Assembly (NCBI RefSeq): GCF_003597395.2
Contig: NC_133778.1
Coordinates: forward strand, 16,597,566-16,661,565
Source of the DNA: Chelonoidis abingdonii
Lineage: Eukaryota > Chordata > Testudines > Testudinidae
Direction: 5' to 3'
Length of the DNA: 64,000 nucleotides
Made by a program: the position numbers and the translations under genes. Shown here piece after piece: positions 43,363-55,345 of the stretch. The notes beneath the pieces are model-generated. The model did not search any database. It was given only the letters and a program-made list of their open reading frames with translations, and was not told the DNA's origin. The first letter of the stretch is position 1. Each line of letters begins with the position of its first letter.

Positions 43363-43890
43363 TAAAAGGTGCACCATCACCCACAGGGCTGCCTAGTGGT
43401 CAGGCAGGGGTTTCCCGTTCTCCCCTCCTGCACTTCAGGAGTGGGGGCTGGGTCTTTGAACAATCAAGGTCAGTCCTAGTAGGTCTCCCATCTTACCTGG
43501 AGGCCCCTGGTGCTGTGCTGTCTGCTGGGGGCAAGGTAGGGGAGCTCAGGCCCCATCCTCTCCACTGAGCTCTAGTCCAGGGCCCAACAACAGGTGGCTA
43601 CACACAGCCCCTTGGTTTGTCAAGCTGCCGCCTTCCCTGGACTACTTCCTACCCTGGCACCTGGTCATCTGCATCAGGGTAAAGCCCTTCTCTCAAATCT
43701 CTGATCTGCACACTCAATCGCTTCTCTTCTTCCTAGGTTCTCCCCTGGTCTGTGTAGTGAGGCTTCAGCAAAGTGCATCACTTTGACTCTCAGAGCTCCC
43801 ATCCATTGCCTGCCTCCTTCTGAGATGCTTCTCTCCTCTTTTAAAGCCCTGCCTGCAGCTTGTGCAGGCCCTGTAGATAGGGCTGGGCTG
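43363..43890 (-). repeat. Possible LTR fragment, minus orientation
   Basis: The stretch is rich in C and T, with GGGCTGCCTAGTGGTCAGG near the left and CTCTTTTAAAGCCCTGCCTGCAGC near 43835, which on the minus strand could be a TATA-type region (TTTAAAAGAG). It resembles antisense LTR sequence. No ends or duplication were found. Confidence 0.35.
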
Positions 43891-45299
43891 ATGCTGAATA
43901 ATTGAAAATGATGTGACCTTGGCAGACAGGGCTGAGTCTTTTTTTCTGTTTATTTGTTGTTACTGGTTCTTCTATAATATAAGCATTGGGTAAAGTAAAT
44001 TCAGCCATACAAGTTCAAGTCTTCTCACAAATAACGGGCATAGTTACATGATACACTTTGTTGACCAAAAGTCCCTTATCATTCTCTCTTCTACAGTAAA
44101 ATCAGTGTTGTGTTCAGTGGCACGTTCTTCTGCTGATTTAGATCTCTGTAGCTTTTTGATTTGATGACATTCATTAGTCCAGGGATATTTCTTTATAGAA
44201 AAAAAAATTTCTAAGGCCTTGCATCAACAATGCATGACTAAGAGCAAGCCGTGTTGTCTGCAGTCACCAGCAGTGAAGGTTAAGAATTCTCTTTCACTCT
44301 AAAAAATCTCTGGAACAAATACCGGCAGCTTTTTGTCAGCCTTTCCTAAAAACTAACAGTGTGCCTGGATTAAAATAATGCTGTATCAATGGATGCTCTT
44401 ACAGAGCAGATGAAATAGCACCAGATCTGAGCCAAGTTAAAATCAAAAGGAGAAAAATACATTTTTAAAAGCTATTCATCTAGCAAGGAAGGCTTAAACA
44501 TTAAAATGGATGATACGAGCAACAAATGTTGCCCTTCAGTGTTTCCCCAGAGTGGCACTGGCTGGCAGATAGAATGGCCCGGCTTTTTAACTCACATACT
44601 CTAGGATCTTGCAGGCGTGAATTTCGATGTATCATTGCTATTCATTTTGCACCAGCGGGGAATTAATGGTTAAAACACGGAGCCATATGTCTGAATGTGT
44701 CATTGTGCTTCCCAGGTGTGGTATGATGTTGTGAAGACAGATAGCTTTATTGACAATGCCATTATTCTGACATTTATTTTGGCTGTTGGATCAAATCCTC
44801 TGGTCTGGTCTCCTAGTGCACACGCAATCTCACTATGGTAACACTGAATGCTCACTTATTACCTATCATGGGGTGCAATGGAATCTGGAAGAAATCCAGG
44901 ATGAGACAATTGTTGTTTTTCCCTTTACAGCTTACACTCGCTGCTAACCACGGTAGTGTGACAATGGCCCAACCGTACCATTTTTAATATGGTAGTTCAG
45001 ACTGTACCATGGTACATTAGGTGATGGGGGCGGGGGGAAATCTATGTGACAGCCAAGAATTATTAAGTGAATATTCATTACTTTATTGGACCCTCCCCTG
45101 TTGGTTGACCTCATTCTGATGCTTTCCTCTTCCTGTCCTCAACCAAGCGGCATAAAAAGAACAACGAATTATCCAGCTTACTATATTTTTGCCACTGTGC
45201 AAGCCCCTGCCCTTAGAAAATACACATTGTAGGGTCTTCTGCATATGCCTTAACCACAAAACCATCCTTTCAGACAAAGCAAGATCTTGTGGGCCAGAC
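43891..45299. other. No recognised feature
   Basis: No repeat or gene recognised. The 44600-44800 part is repeat-free and of mixed composition. Confidence 0.4.
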
Positions 45300-45560
45300 A
45301 CTGGCCTGAGACTCAGGAGGTCTGGGTTTAATTCTTGGCTCTGCCACAGCCTTCCTCTGTGACCTTTGACAGGTCACTTAATTCCGAGTTCCTCATCGGT
45401 ATGATGGGAGTGAGAAGATTGCATCCCTGGTCTGTTTAGACTTTAAGCTCTTTGTGCCAGGGAGCATCTCTCACTACATCTCTGTACAGTGCCTTTCACA
45501 ACGGGGCCCTGATCGCATTTGGAGTCTCCAAGCACTGCCATAATAACAATAACATGACAC
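45300..45560 (+). repeat. MIR/CORE-type SINE, near full length
   Basis: The order is the tRNA-like head end (GACTCAGGAGGTCTGGGTTTAATTCTTGGCTCTGCCAC), then the core (TGTGACCTTTGACAGGTCACTTAATTCC), then TTTAGACTTTAAGCTCTTTGTGCCAGGGAGC, GTACAGTGCCTTTCACAACGGGGCCCTGATC and a terminal AATAACAATAA. This is the most complete sense copy in the window. Confidence 0.88.
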
Positions 45561-47255
45561 TGCCTGTCGTGTGGCCATTAGGAGACACCAGCTAGCGTGT
45601 TCAGCTGTCTGCACAATCCAGTTTAATGGCCTGCATCGGGGAGAGCTGGTGCTGTGGGAAGTGTCCATCAAGATTTCTCTTACCAGCTGACCACTATGTG
45701 TCCTTAGGTGTTGCTAGTGCGTATGTACAGTGCCAGTGTACTTGCTGCCTCCTGGAAGGGGTGACTTCACACTGAGAGAGGCTGACGAGGATGAGTGGGA
45801 GGGATGAAGGTAAAGAGAGTTGAACAATATTTGTTAGTGACAAACTAACTTTCCCTGGGGTGTGACTGTTTCACCAGTCTGCTCCCACCATCCAGGCGCC
45901 TCCTGGCTATTCCCCAGCTGTCAGCTCCATACCTGCCTGGCGCTGCTGATGCTCTCCAGCTCAGTGCCACTCCCTTGGGCCCTTGCCTGGCTTGTCAGTG
46001 GGCTGCGTCAGCATCACACCACAGTCTCTCCCGTTAGCCCAGAGATCAATGCCTGATAGATCCAGCCCTCTCTCCCCTCTGGCGGGGCCAATGAAAATCA
46101 GGGGATGCTTTCTGTCACAAACGAAAATGAAATAAACAAGCACAAGGCTGCAGCAGGAGTCTGTGGAAATTATCTTTATGATCTTTATGGTCCCCCCCCT
46201 TTAACTTTTCCCCTTTCACTCGCCCAGTCTCCACAGTGCACAGAATGCAAAATGAAGGGCTCAGACATAGCAACCGACATTGGCAAAGGACAGCAGCTTT
46301 CGCTGAGAGGAGCGAAACGGCTGCTTCCAAAGGGAGCGACAAACTGGTTGTGAAATGTTCATGTCTGCTGAGAAGCGAAGTTTCCCCATTGCCAGGCTTC
46401 CTAAGAGGGATCAGCCAGACCCTGCTAAACAGCTCTGGCAAGGCACAGGCAGGGACAGGGGAGTCTGAGCATTAAGGGACAGGTGCAGCTCCATGGTAAT
46501 CTGAAGAAAACAGGGACGAAGGGTGTTTGGAGATCAATAGACTGGAGGTCAAAAGACTGCTAAAAAGAAAGGAATAGAGTCTTTAAAGGGCATTTTGTTA
46601 AGGGGGGGAGAAGGGGGACATTCATCTAAGATCTGAATAATGCACCAGGCCTTGAAAGCTTTCTTTACATGCCAACAGAATCTATCACTCTCCCAGGTTA
46701 GCTCGGAGATGGCTACGTGGTCCAGAGGTGGTTTATAGCTGTGCATGCGGGAAGGGAAGCAGGAAGATCGGGCTTGAACTCAAGCATACTCAGTGCTTCA
46801 CAGGGTGCCGGGCACAAAGAGCAGCTCAGATGCCAATCTGATTCTCTCACTGGCATTAGAGTGAGCTTTCCTCCTGATCCAGCCGAGGGACTGGATGAGG
46901 GAGCAGCTCCCTGTCCCGTCTTCCCCTCCAGCAGAGAGAGGTAACGCAGGACCCAGCTCCCTCCCTATGGCACAGGGCCTGTGATCCCCCAAATCATGCT
47001 GCCAGCCCTGGGGCACAATGGAGCTGACTAAAGTGGGTCCTGTTCCAGAAAAGGGTGCCATGAAGTGAGGGAGAAGTGGGAAGGCTGAACAAGGGGGGCT
47101 CTCAGCTCAACAAGCCCAGAGGAAAGATTCTCCAGCTCTCTGCTCTCCTTTTAACTGCATGTGCACGATTTTTAATGCCGCCTTCGTCTTCATCCAGGAC
47201 GCCTCTCCTGTCCTCCCTTCCCCCAGCTTGATTTCTCTATAAAGCCAACATTGAT
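45561..47255. other. No recognised feature
   Basis: This 1.7-kb stretch shows no repeat family or gene. Frames of 60-108 codons near 46100-46450 have no recognisable domain. Confidence 0.45.
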
Positions 47256-47259
47256 GGGG

Positions 47260-47286
47260 GTGTGTGTGTGTGTGTGTGTGTGCGCG
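47260..47286 (+). repeat. TG microsatellite
   Basis: An uninterrupted (TG)n run ends in CGCG. Confidence 0.95.
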
Positions 47287-47925
47287 AATGTTTTTCTGAA
47301 GTAATAATGTCAAGTCCATATTTATCTACTTATTTTTGCTGTGTCACTGTCTCGTTGGATCAATTATTTCCTGGCTGGGAAAGAGCTGACTCAGAGCTAA
47401 ATCTGGCTCATTGCTCTACCTGCAGTACGATAGCCTCTCCTAAGAATGATGATACACTTAAAACTCTGTAATCTCTCCCTCTCTCTCATGTACACAGTGT
47501 GTACATAAATATAACTGTGGTGGCAACTTCATTATTAAGACTGTAACAAGCCTTCCAGGCTAAGTCAGATTTTGATTGTTCCCTCCGCCACCCTTGACAG
47601 TTCTCATAGCAAATCCAATCCCCATTCTTGCTTGTGGTCTCTTGTGAAGTCAATGTCTTTTCCCTCCGTTTTGAGATGAATTAGATAAAGAACATTAGAG
47701 ATTGGAGAGTCAGGAAAATGACAGATTTGCCATATTTGAAGAACCTTCCAATGTGCAGGTTTTTTTGTTGTTATTTTTTAACATCTCAAAAATAGCTTGG
47801 TCAGGAAACTCCATGTGGGTTTCATTCATCTGAAATCCAGGCACACAAGGGCCTCTGCATATTGGGGGGAAGGTTCCATGGTTACTTTTAGAATTAATTG
47901 CTAGGGTTTTTGAACCTTCAGGAAT
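47287..47925. other. No recognised feature
   Basis: No repeat or gene recognised. Confidence 0.4.
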
Positions 47926-48018
47926 CATGGGGCGAGGTTCTCTGGCCTGTGCTAGGCAGGAGGTCAGACTGGATGATCACAACAGTTGTGTCGGGTCTTG
48001 GAATCTATGAATCTCTAT
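47926..48018 (+). repeat. CR1 3'-terminal fragment, plus orientation
   Basis: TTCTCTGGCCTGTGCTAGGCAGGAGGTCAGACTGGATGATCACAACAGTTG, then CTTGGAATCTATGAATCT, is the 3' end of a CR1 subfamily, including the ATCTATGAATCT-like terminal repeat. Confidence 0.85.
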
Positions 48019-48139
48019 CAGAACTGCAGCCCCGCTGGGGGTGAGGGGTCTAAGCTGGCTTGAAGTTACCTCTGTGCACTCCCAATTCTGGCCTGCTCCA
48101 GTGGCTGGAGAGGCCCCCGGCAAAATGTAGGCATGGTTT

Positions 48140-48255
48140 ACTGCCAAGCTAGGTCGCCATAGCTACGTTGGTCAGGGTGTGGAAAAGAACACGCTCCCCA
48201 GTGAGGTATGCTGGCCCAAGCCCCAGTGTAGACCCAGCTATATCAACACACTCCT
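48140..48255. mobile_element. PIF-like MITE fragment
   Basis: AGCTAGGTCGCCATAGCTACGTTGGTCAGGGTGTGGAAAA, then CCCAGTGTAGACCCAGCTATATC, resembles the internal and terminal parts of the family at 4799-5034 (GCTCAGGGGTGTGGAT and GTGTAGACC). One end is missing. Confidence 0.5.
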
Positions 48256-48497
48256 CCCGCCTCCCTCCCACCCCATCCCTGGGCTTGTGAGGGGATCTCC
48301 ACAGCAGTGGAGCTGAGGGAATCTTCTCCAGCCAGAGGTGGGGATTTTAGGGCCCTTTTATGACACACTCTGTAACTCTCTCAGCCTCTCAGCAGCCCCT
48401 AAAACCCTGCAGACTTTTTAAAGTCTCATTTAGTTGGCAACCACCTTCCACTGTTGACCTTGCCCTCTTGTTCTTATCCTGTTAGGGGGCTCAGCAC

Positions 48498-48569
48498 GGG
48501 CTTGATCCAAAGGCCACGGAAGTCAATGGAAAGTCTCTCATTGACTTCAATGGGCCTTAGATCAGACCC
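48498..48569. mobile_element. Fold-back element, GGCTTGATCCAAAGGCC ends
   Basis: GGGCTTGATCCAAAGGCCACGGAAGTCAATGG pairs with CATTGACTTCAATGGGCCTTAGATCAGACCC, a palindrome of about 72 bp with few mismatches. Confidence 0.8.
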
Positions 48570-49285
48570 TAAATCCATAATAAGACGTTAAGGAATATCT
48601 GATCAGGTTCTCAGATCTGACTTAGCAGAACCTGTGGGATTTAAGCACTTTTAGATCCTTCAAAAGTTATAGGCCATCCCCTCACCCCTAATAGATTTAA
48701 ACCTTACCCGCTATGTAAAGTCGTCACATGCTACTTCAGTACAATCAGCCACACAGACAAATCACAAAGCTAAGGCCGCAGAAATGGAACAAAGTCATAT
48801 CCGCCATACCAAGTTCAATGATCTCTATAACTCTTTCATTCTTCTTCCTGATATGAATCAGAGGCTCCAATAACCCCATGCAATCACATCCCCATCTTCA
48901 CCCACCCATTAATTAAATAATGGCCACAGACCCCAGACTACCTCATTTGCTGAAGTAAAGCAGACTCTTAATGACTATCCTTATTGTCCGTGCAGAATAA
49001 AGGGGAGATGACAAAAACTGGAAAGCAATGTTGCTCACTATTGCAGAACTGACTCTACATCATGTCAGGTGTTGCATTTCCTGCCTCTTCTGATTTTAGG
49101 TGACATTCTCCTGGCGGGGTTAGTAGGCAGAGTACATACATCTTGCTTGTTGAATTCTCTTAACTCTGAATTGTCAGACATTCTAAAAATCTATTTAAAA
49201 AAAACCTTTTAATAAATAAGGCATTTTTTTATCCAATGACCTCAAAGCACTTCAGTAAGCATCATTAGCAGAACCGATGGAAATG
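48570..49285. other. No recognised feature
   Basis: No repeat or gene recognised. Confidence 0.4.
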
Positions 49286-49535
49286 CTCTGAATTTAGATT
49301 TTTCAATTACATTTCTTCATCCAAATTTAGAATTTCAACCCAAAATGGGATGAATTTTTTGCAAAAAAATTCTCATAGCAAAATTAATCCTGACTTTCGG
49401 AAATGAGTTGGTCAACATTTTCAGAATTTCAAATTTTCAAAATAAAATAAAATTAAAATTGGGAGTTGAAATATTGACTGTTAACGAAAAACAGACATAT
49501 ATTTTTGGTGAACATTTTTCAACCATCTCTAATCA
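49286..49535. mobile_element. TTTTGA-rich element (copy 4, decayed)
   Basis: Low-complexity A/T sequence with GAATTTCAA, TTTTCAAAAT and GGTCAACATTTTCAG words like the other copies. The ends are not well preserved, and TTTTTCAACCATCTCTAAT at the right may be the terminal part. Confidence 0.5.
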
Positions 49536-49553
49536 TTATCCCCCTTTTTACAG

Positions 49554-49852
49554 AAATCAGTCGGTCCTTATACTCGGTCACTGATGAAGATTACATAAGA
49601 GAAACAGAGAAACTCCCAGGAACGGTGTACCTCAGCAATAGCAGATACACCCCTCCCCAAACAGAATATAAACTCAAAAGGATAACCCCAGGGTCAACCT
49701 ACATAACAGATAAAACCATGCTAAGGGAGCCATATTCTGAAATGCTCATCAACCACAGTAATAGCGAACGTGACCTAACAAGTCCACACAGCCACATTTT
49801 TGATGGCACAACTATGTTGGCCTGTCTATTCTTGAAAGGTCATGCTGCATAA
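49554..49852 (+). other. Speculative exon-like open frame
   Basis: A possible splice acceptor (CCCCCTTTTTACAG, ending 49553) precedes an open frame of about 100 codons that ends with TAA at 49852. The translation is hydrophilic and not low-complexity (for example TDEDYIRETEKLPGTVYLS), but I recognise no family. The frame also runs upstream through the acceptor into the TTTTGA element, and no strong donor site was identified. Chance is the more likely explanation. Confidence 0.12.
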
Positions 49853-49889
49853 CTGTATTTGTTCCAGAGCACTGCAGAAAAAGAGTGGC

Positions 49890-49906
49890 GGGGGGGGGGG
49901 GGGGGG
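49890..49906 (+). repeat. Homopolymer run of 17 G
   Basis: An uninterrupted G tract is followed by CAGGGGCGCGG. Confidence 0.9.
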
Positions 49907-52367
49907 CAGGGGCGCGGAGAGGGAGCAGGGAATGTGATACCAACAGCATACTTAATTTACAGTGAGGTTTGTTCAAGCTCAGGCTAAAAGTCAAATCCAG
50001 CAGTCTCTGCTTGACCTCGTCTCTTTTCCAAGCACATTATTCAACCAGGTCCTATCATCCATCCAACCAACTGATCCTTAGCGATACCACCAAGACAGGA
50101 GCTCCCCCTGAATTCATGAACAACAGAGAGAGAGCAGACAGCTGGCATTTAAGAGGAGCTGATTTAGCTGCCTGGTTTATTTGTTTTGCATTCACTGCAA
50201 GGATCTGCTCCTTCCTTTGCATGTGTTACCAAGCTCCCAGGGGAATATCTGAAGCAATTTCAAACCTATCCTTTCCCTGTTGCTGAGATCCTCTCACTAC
50301 TGACTTTTCTTTTATGCAGGAGGAATCAACCTTTTAGGCTCCAGGAACCATCTACTCTAAGTCATCTTTAATGTCACTTCAAGAGCTGTATATACTTATA
50401 TTTATACGTAGCCTAGAGTGAAACCCCAAGAGAAGCTGTGCCTGAGCACATATTGTTCAGGATCTGCAAGGGGATTTAAATAGGTTTGCTGCATGAGAAA
50501 GCTCTTTTATATGTGTATATAAATGGAAACTAACTTTGGATAACTTTGGGACAAAGAGAGATAGGAACCATTCAATGATTCCTCTTCTCTGCCTTCAAAT
50601 ACCATGATACAATAGTATGAATAGCTCATAGTTAACATTTTAAATCAAGGATTCCAGGTTTGCCTTTCTTTTAAATTCAGTAAATCAGTTACAATAGACA
50701 GATAGATAGATAGATAGATAATGGAAATCTTGATTGATTTATTTAAGGTGAACTGAAATGGAAAATGCAATTATTATACAGCTATTATAAAAATGCAGTT
50801 ACTAGGGATTAATAACTGTGTAACAGATATGCTAGCATCTACATATAATATAGATCTCTCTATTGTTTTACATTAATTTATGCAATGTTAACTATTGTTA
50901 GTGTTACCTATTGCCTTGTATGTTATATAAATACATGTGCTTTCAAAACAGCTATTGGTTTAATACGCAACGGGTCCAATGGAGTCACGGAAAGCAAAAA
51001 TTTGGCCCTGCAATTGAAAATCAAAATTAAATGCATTAATGGAAATTCTTCTTTTACATATGTGCTAATGCAGAGCAGATCCATTTAGAATAACATCTTA
51101 ATTGCATATTAGTACTGCAAATGCACCATTTATCTGTAGTGGGAACAATACTGTGTACTAGATTTCCATGTCTCAGCTTCCAGAGATGTACTTTTGTATT
51201 TTTCCTGCACTTTGCTGCTTATCCTTTAGGTTTGGCGGATTTTAAATTGACCTCTGTCTTTTGAGAAAAGAGAAAATAATAGGCTGAGGGGAAAAACGCA
51301 GGCTGTGTTGACTAGCCATTTTGATTTGGGGAGAAGGAGGAAGATACCAAAGGAACAAAAGCAAAGCCTCTGTTTTCTAAGCAAAATATGAGCAGTCAAT
51401 TTCAGTGCAGTCTTAACATGGGTTCAGGTAGCTACCTTCCACAGCCTAGCATTATCAGTGTTACTTAATCGAAACATGAATGGATGGATGGATTTCCCCC
51501 AGAACGGATTAGAAAGTCAGGAGAAAAACAAAATCCAGCAGATATCCTCTTAGGTCATTTTTATCAGGGTTAGATTTTTATATCTCAAATTTCCAGCGTC
51601 AGTTTGCTTGGATAATCTCAGATTAGTTTGTGGCGCTGTGTGTTCCCCCCCGCCCCCCAAAAGTGGACTTTGCAGTGACAGAAGAGTATAACAGTTATTT
51701 TGGAAGACAGATGTGACATCTAAATAATAATTAAAAAGAAGAGTTCATCTAAAAACAAGTAGCTTAGAGCTTTGGGGATTTTCTCCTCTTTTACACTATG
51801 CATTATTCATATTAGACAAGGTGACCAAATGAGTCATCTTCCTGTGCAACATATTCAAAGACATATGCTAGTGCCTCTCAGTGAAAGCAGAGGTGCAAGT
51901 AGTGATTATTTACTGAACACTCTTATAAAGTCGGCAAGTTTGACTCCTGGGGAGCAGCTTAATTTACTCTCCATAGTAACTCCGTGTATGCAAGCCACTC
52001 CAGTGTGTGGTCGTCGGACTCCAGTGTGTGTGCTCAGTGCTTTGGTTTCTCATGCACTGTTTAAGAAATGTGTTTTGCATCGATTAGATGTTCCTGTAGA
52101 AGAGCTGGCGAATGAATGACAGGCCATTTTAAATTATTTACAGCCTTGGCATTTTACTGAAAGCAAATTGTCAACTAAATCTAGTTTGTTATCTTTACAG
52201 CCATTGGGCTCATTTCTCCAGAGCACAGCAGCTGCGATAAAGATCATCTCCTCAATTTATTGCTTTCTTGATTCGATAAATACATTTCCTGCAAGAAACC
52301 CCTCACAGAGGGTGTTTGTCTAAATCAGTCCCCAACCTTCATCTTTGCAACTATATGTGCTATTTCC
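49907..52367. other. Repeat-poor block, candidate conserved non-coding DNA
   Basis: Apart from a GATA microsatellite, 2.4 kb here carry no repeat I can recognise. Stretches at about 50740-51130, 51540-51640 and 52120-52310 are AT-rich and of even texture. I found no coding frame with support. A role as regulatory DNA is only inferred from the lack of repeats. Confidence 0.3.
50697..50721 (+). repeat. GATA microsatellite
   Basis: About six GATA units. Confidence 0.95.

Positions 52368-52405
<38 letters not shown>
52368..52405 (+). repeat. TTTC microsatellite
   Basis: About nine uninterrupted CTTT units. Confidence 0.95.
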
Positions 52406-52958
52406 ACAGATGCTGCTTGTTTTTAATCTGCTATATTCTGTAGGACGCATGGATTTTTCCACCCCAGTTCTTTTCTTTAACCTCTCCATTGACAGGCAGT
52501 GGACTAGGTGCATGGGGGAAATACATTTCTCTCAGTCAGTCAGACAGTTCCAGTATCTTTCATAGCATTCTAGTCTCATGAGTGAATGCTCTTTAGAAAC
52601 TGCCGAGGGGACACAGGAATGACGTATGCCTAGCATGGAAGGGGTTAAGCATGCCACCATTCCTGTTATTCGTGGTGTTATTATTTTAGATCATGCCTCG
52701 AAGTCAGTCAATTTGCAGCTCAAGGTTCAGGGTCAGATGGAAGTAATTTTGGAATGTGATTGAGATACAGAGTCAAGGCTCTTTTTTAATAGGTACGTTA
52801 GACACCGATGGGTACTATCATTTCCAGAACAAAGAACCATCCAGGGGACATAACTGCCAGCAAGTAGATGCATTCAGACTAACTGGGGGCGAAAGCCTGT
52901 TCTGCAGCAATAAGGAATTTTAACGGATGCACATTGTTCCCCCCCCTTTAAAATCTGA
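52406..52958. other. No recognised feature
   Basis: No repeat or gene recognised. Confidence 0.4.
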
Positions 52959-53223
52959 GTCCTGGTCTACACTAGGGGGGAGGGGGATTGATCTAAGTTA
53001 CGAAACTTCAGCAATGTGAATAATGTAGCTGAAGTTGACGTAGTTAGATCGATTTACCGTGGTGTCTTCACCGCAGTGAGTTGACTGCTGACACTCCACT
53101 GTCAACTCCACCTGTGCCTCTCGTGGTGGTGGAGTACAGGAGTCAGTAAGACTAGACATGATAAATCGACCCCTGTTGGATCCATCACCGCCTGCCGATC
53201 CGGTGGGTAGTGTAGACATACCC
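52959..53223. mobile_element. PIF/Harbinger-like palindromic MITE
   Basis: Left end GTCCTGGTCTACACTAGG and right end GGTAGTGTAGACATACCC are inverted repeats. TGA flanks both sides (52956-52958 and 53224-53226), consistent with a 3-bp TNA duplication. Internal inverted segments include ACTTCAGCAATGTGAATAATGTAGCTGAAGT (about 53005-53036), TAGTTAGATCGATTTACC, and GTCAACTCCACC with GGTGGAGTACAGGAGTC. I recognise it as a very common turtle MITE. The 99-codon minus-strand frame here is a shadow. Confidence 0.85.
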
Positions 53224-53226
53224 TGA

Positions 53227-53688
53227 GACAGCAGAGAGGTCCTACATTGACTGAAAGCAGAGAAATTGAGGTCACTCAGATACACTAAAGCCTGCATTTA
53301 ACTAATGCTAAGGACTTCACAGACACCGCTGGAGGCAAGAATGCAGAGTTAAGCCGTGCATTATGCCCCTAACTCATATGCAGTTATTTAAAAGTCGAAA
53401 CTAAAAAGGGCATATTCTCAGCAAGAAGAAGGTGTCAGCCTTCATCTAATTTTTGGTCCCTGTCTTAGCATGCAGTCCTGTCCCCAGCCCAGTGTCTCAA
53501 TAACAGGGCAGAGTACTGGGGACTTCTGCAGGGGTTGTGTGTGCACAGAAGGAATTCTGGGATGGTCAATGGACGCGTGTAGTCAATGCTCCACTGGCTA
53601 TGCCATTACTCTGGCCTAGCCCTACAACTGCCCTGCATCCCAGGGCCCAGTGAGCCCTAAAGACACACATTTCCAGTGTCTTAGGGAC
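53227..53688. other. No recognised feature
   Basis: No repeat or gene recognised. Confidence 0.4.
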
Positions 53689-53795
53689 TGAGCTAATGCC
53701 CACTGAAGTCAATTGGAGCTGGGGTTGCTGAGCACATTTGAAAATCAGGCCACTTCTATTTAGAAGCCTAAATACAGCCATAAGAATCTGACTCA
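53689..53795. mobile_element. Half of a GAAAATCAGGCC-type fold-back element
   Basis: GCCCACTGAAGTCAATTGGAGCTGG, GCTGAGCACATTTGAAAATCAGGCCAC and TTAGAAGCCTAAATACAGCC are the hinge and right arm of a common palindromic element. The left arm is not preserved. Confidence 0.55.
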
Positions 53796-53874
53796 GCGTC
53801 TGATAATGTTGGCAGCCATCCACTCACAAAAAGTATTCTTGTCTTCCTGTACATTGTATGCTCACTGTATTACT

Positions 53875-53885
53875 TGTGTGCGCGA

Positions 53886-53927
<42 letters not shown>
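53875..53927 (+). repeat. CA microsatellite with CG-rich alternating head
   Basis: TGTGTGCGCGAGCGCG runs into about 18 CA units, a largely alternating purine-pyrimidine tract. Confidence 0.95.
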
Positions 53928-53930
<3 letters not shown>

Positions 53931-54049
53931 TAAAAAACAAACATAATTTTTGGGGTGAAATCCCATTTGTTCCTAGGCTGGATCCCCTTTGCCAAATTTG
54001 AGACCACAGAACATACACAATTCATCTATATGGCTCTATTACTGTAGTA

Positions 54050-54250
54050 TCTGAGCAACTCACTGTCTTTACTGCAGTTATCCTCATAACCCCCCTGGTG
54101 AGGTAGGGCAGTGCTATTAGCCCCACTTTACAGACAGGAAACTGAGGCACAGAGAGACTAAGTGACATGCCCAAGGTCACAGAGGATGTCTGTGGAAGAG
54201 CAGATTCTTGACCCTGGGTTTTCTGAGTAGCAGGCTAGCCCCCTAGTAAC
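54050..54250 (-). repeat. MIR/CORE-type SINE, minus orientation
   Basis: CACTTTACAGACAGGAAACTGAGGCACAGAGAGACTAAGTGACATGCCCAAGGTCAC is the reverse complement of the MIR core with few changes. The remaining part (GCAGATTCTTGACCCTGGGTTTTCTGAG) is the head in reverse. Confidence 0.88.
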
Positions 54251-55345
54251 TGGGCCAACATTGCTTTTGCTAAATGCAGAAGTAGGAAACAGGAAGGTAC
54301 AAGGTCCTCAATTTCTGTGCAGTTACAGGAAAATGGGATCCACTCCTTGGGAGTATTGGCCAGGACACGCTGACTCAATACACCCCGTCAGCAGCTTCCA
54401 ATGGAATTTAAAGGTGCTCTCGCTATTTCTAAAACTGCAGCTGTTGAGCTGCTTGCCTTCTCTTGGGGTGAATTCCTGCTAGTGTGTAGAGATTAATTGG
54501 CAAAGGAGGTACAAGTTACACCTCCCTGAGTCGACTTGGGTGAATCTGACCCAACCAGCCATTCAGACACAGAATACACCAAGTGACCAGGAAACAGGTT
54601 TATCGGAATGATGCAAGGTTTTTTTTTGTTTTTTTTTTAGAAAGTTAAATAAAGATGACAAAACTTTTTTGACTGGTGGATTGATGCTGACAGGCTTCCC
54701 AAAAGAAGTGTAAGGAAGCTGTCAATGTGCCCGAAAGTGAAAAAGAACAGGAAAGGAGCCCTTGTCATTCCTTTCAGTGCCATGTGCAGATGGTTTTTAG
54801 GCAGTTACTTGCATAAAGAGCTTTGTTGGAAAGTCACCTGGGATTTAAACCAGATTGACAAAGTTCTCCTGTGCATCATTGCAGGACCTACTGCGATCTC
54901 CTCACCTGACAGGAGTGCATGCTGTGGGGTCACCAGCAATATGCATCCGGTGTCACCTGTCTCTATGTTTGGTCTTATATTATCCATTGCTGTTCTCACT
55001 TTTCACTGCTATTAAGGTTTGTGCCAGTGGCATTTCGCTTAGAATGTCACCCTCATATTGATCAGGAAAATAGTCCTTTAACAAATCTGCCTTGGCAGGA
55101 GTACACATAGCAGGTCAGGTCAACTAACTTCCAGGCCTTGTTGTTCAACAGAGCACAGAGCAGAGATGCTTGCCAAGATGCACCAGTTCTTTTCACCCAG
55201 CATGACTGTGTTAATTTCAGAGATCATACAGCAAAAGAGCTTCTTCTGGAACCTTGGCAAAATTACTCTGAGCTGTTTGGGTTCCACTAAGAAATGCAGG
55301 AGCAGAACTGATTTGAAATCAGATGTCTAGTCACCACAGTTTAAG
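54251..55345. other. No recognised feature
   Basis: A T-rich run occurs near 54620-54640. Frames of 60-96 codons at 54725-55110 are unremarkable. Confidence 0.4.
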
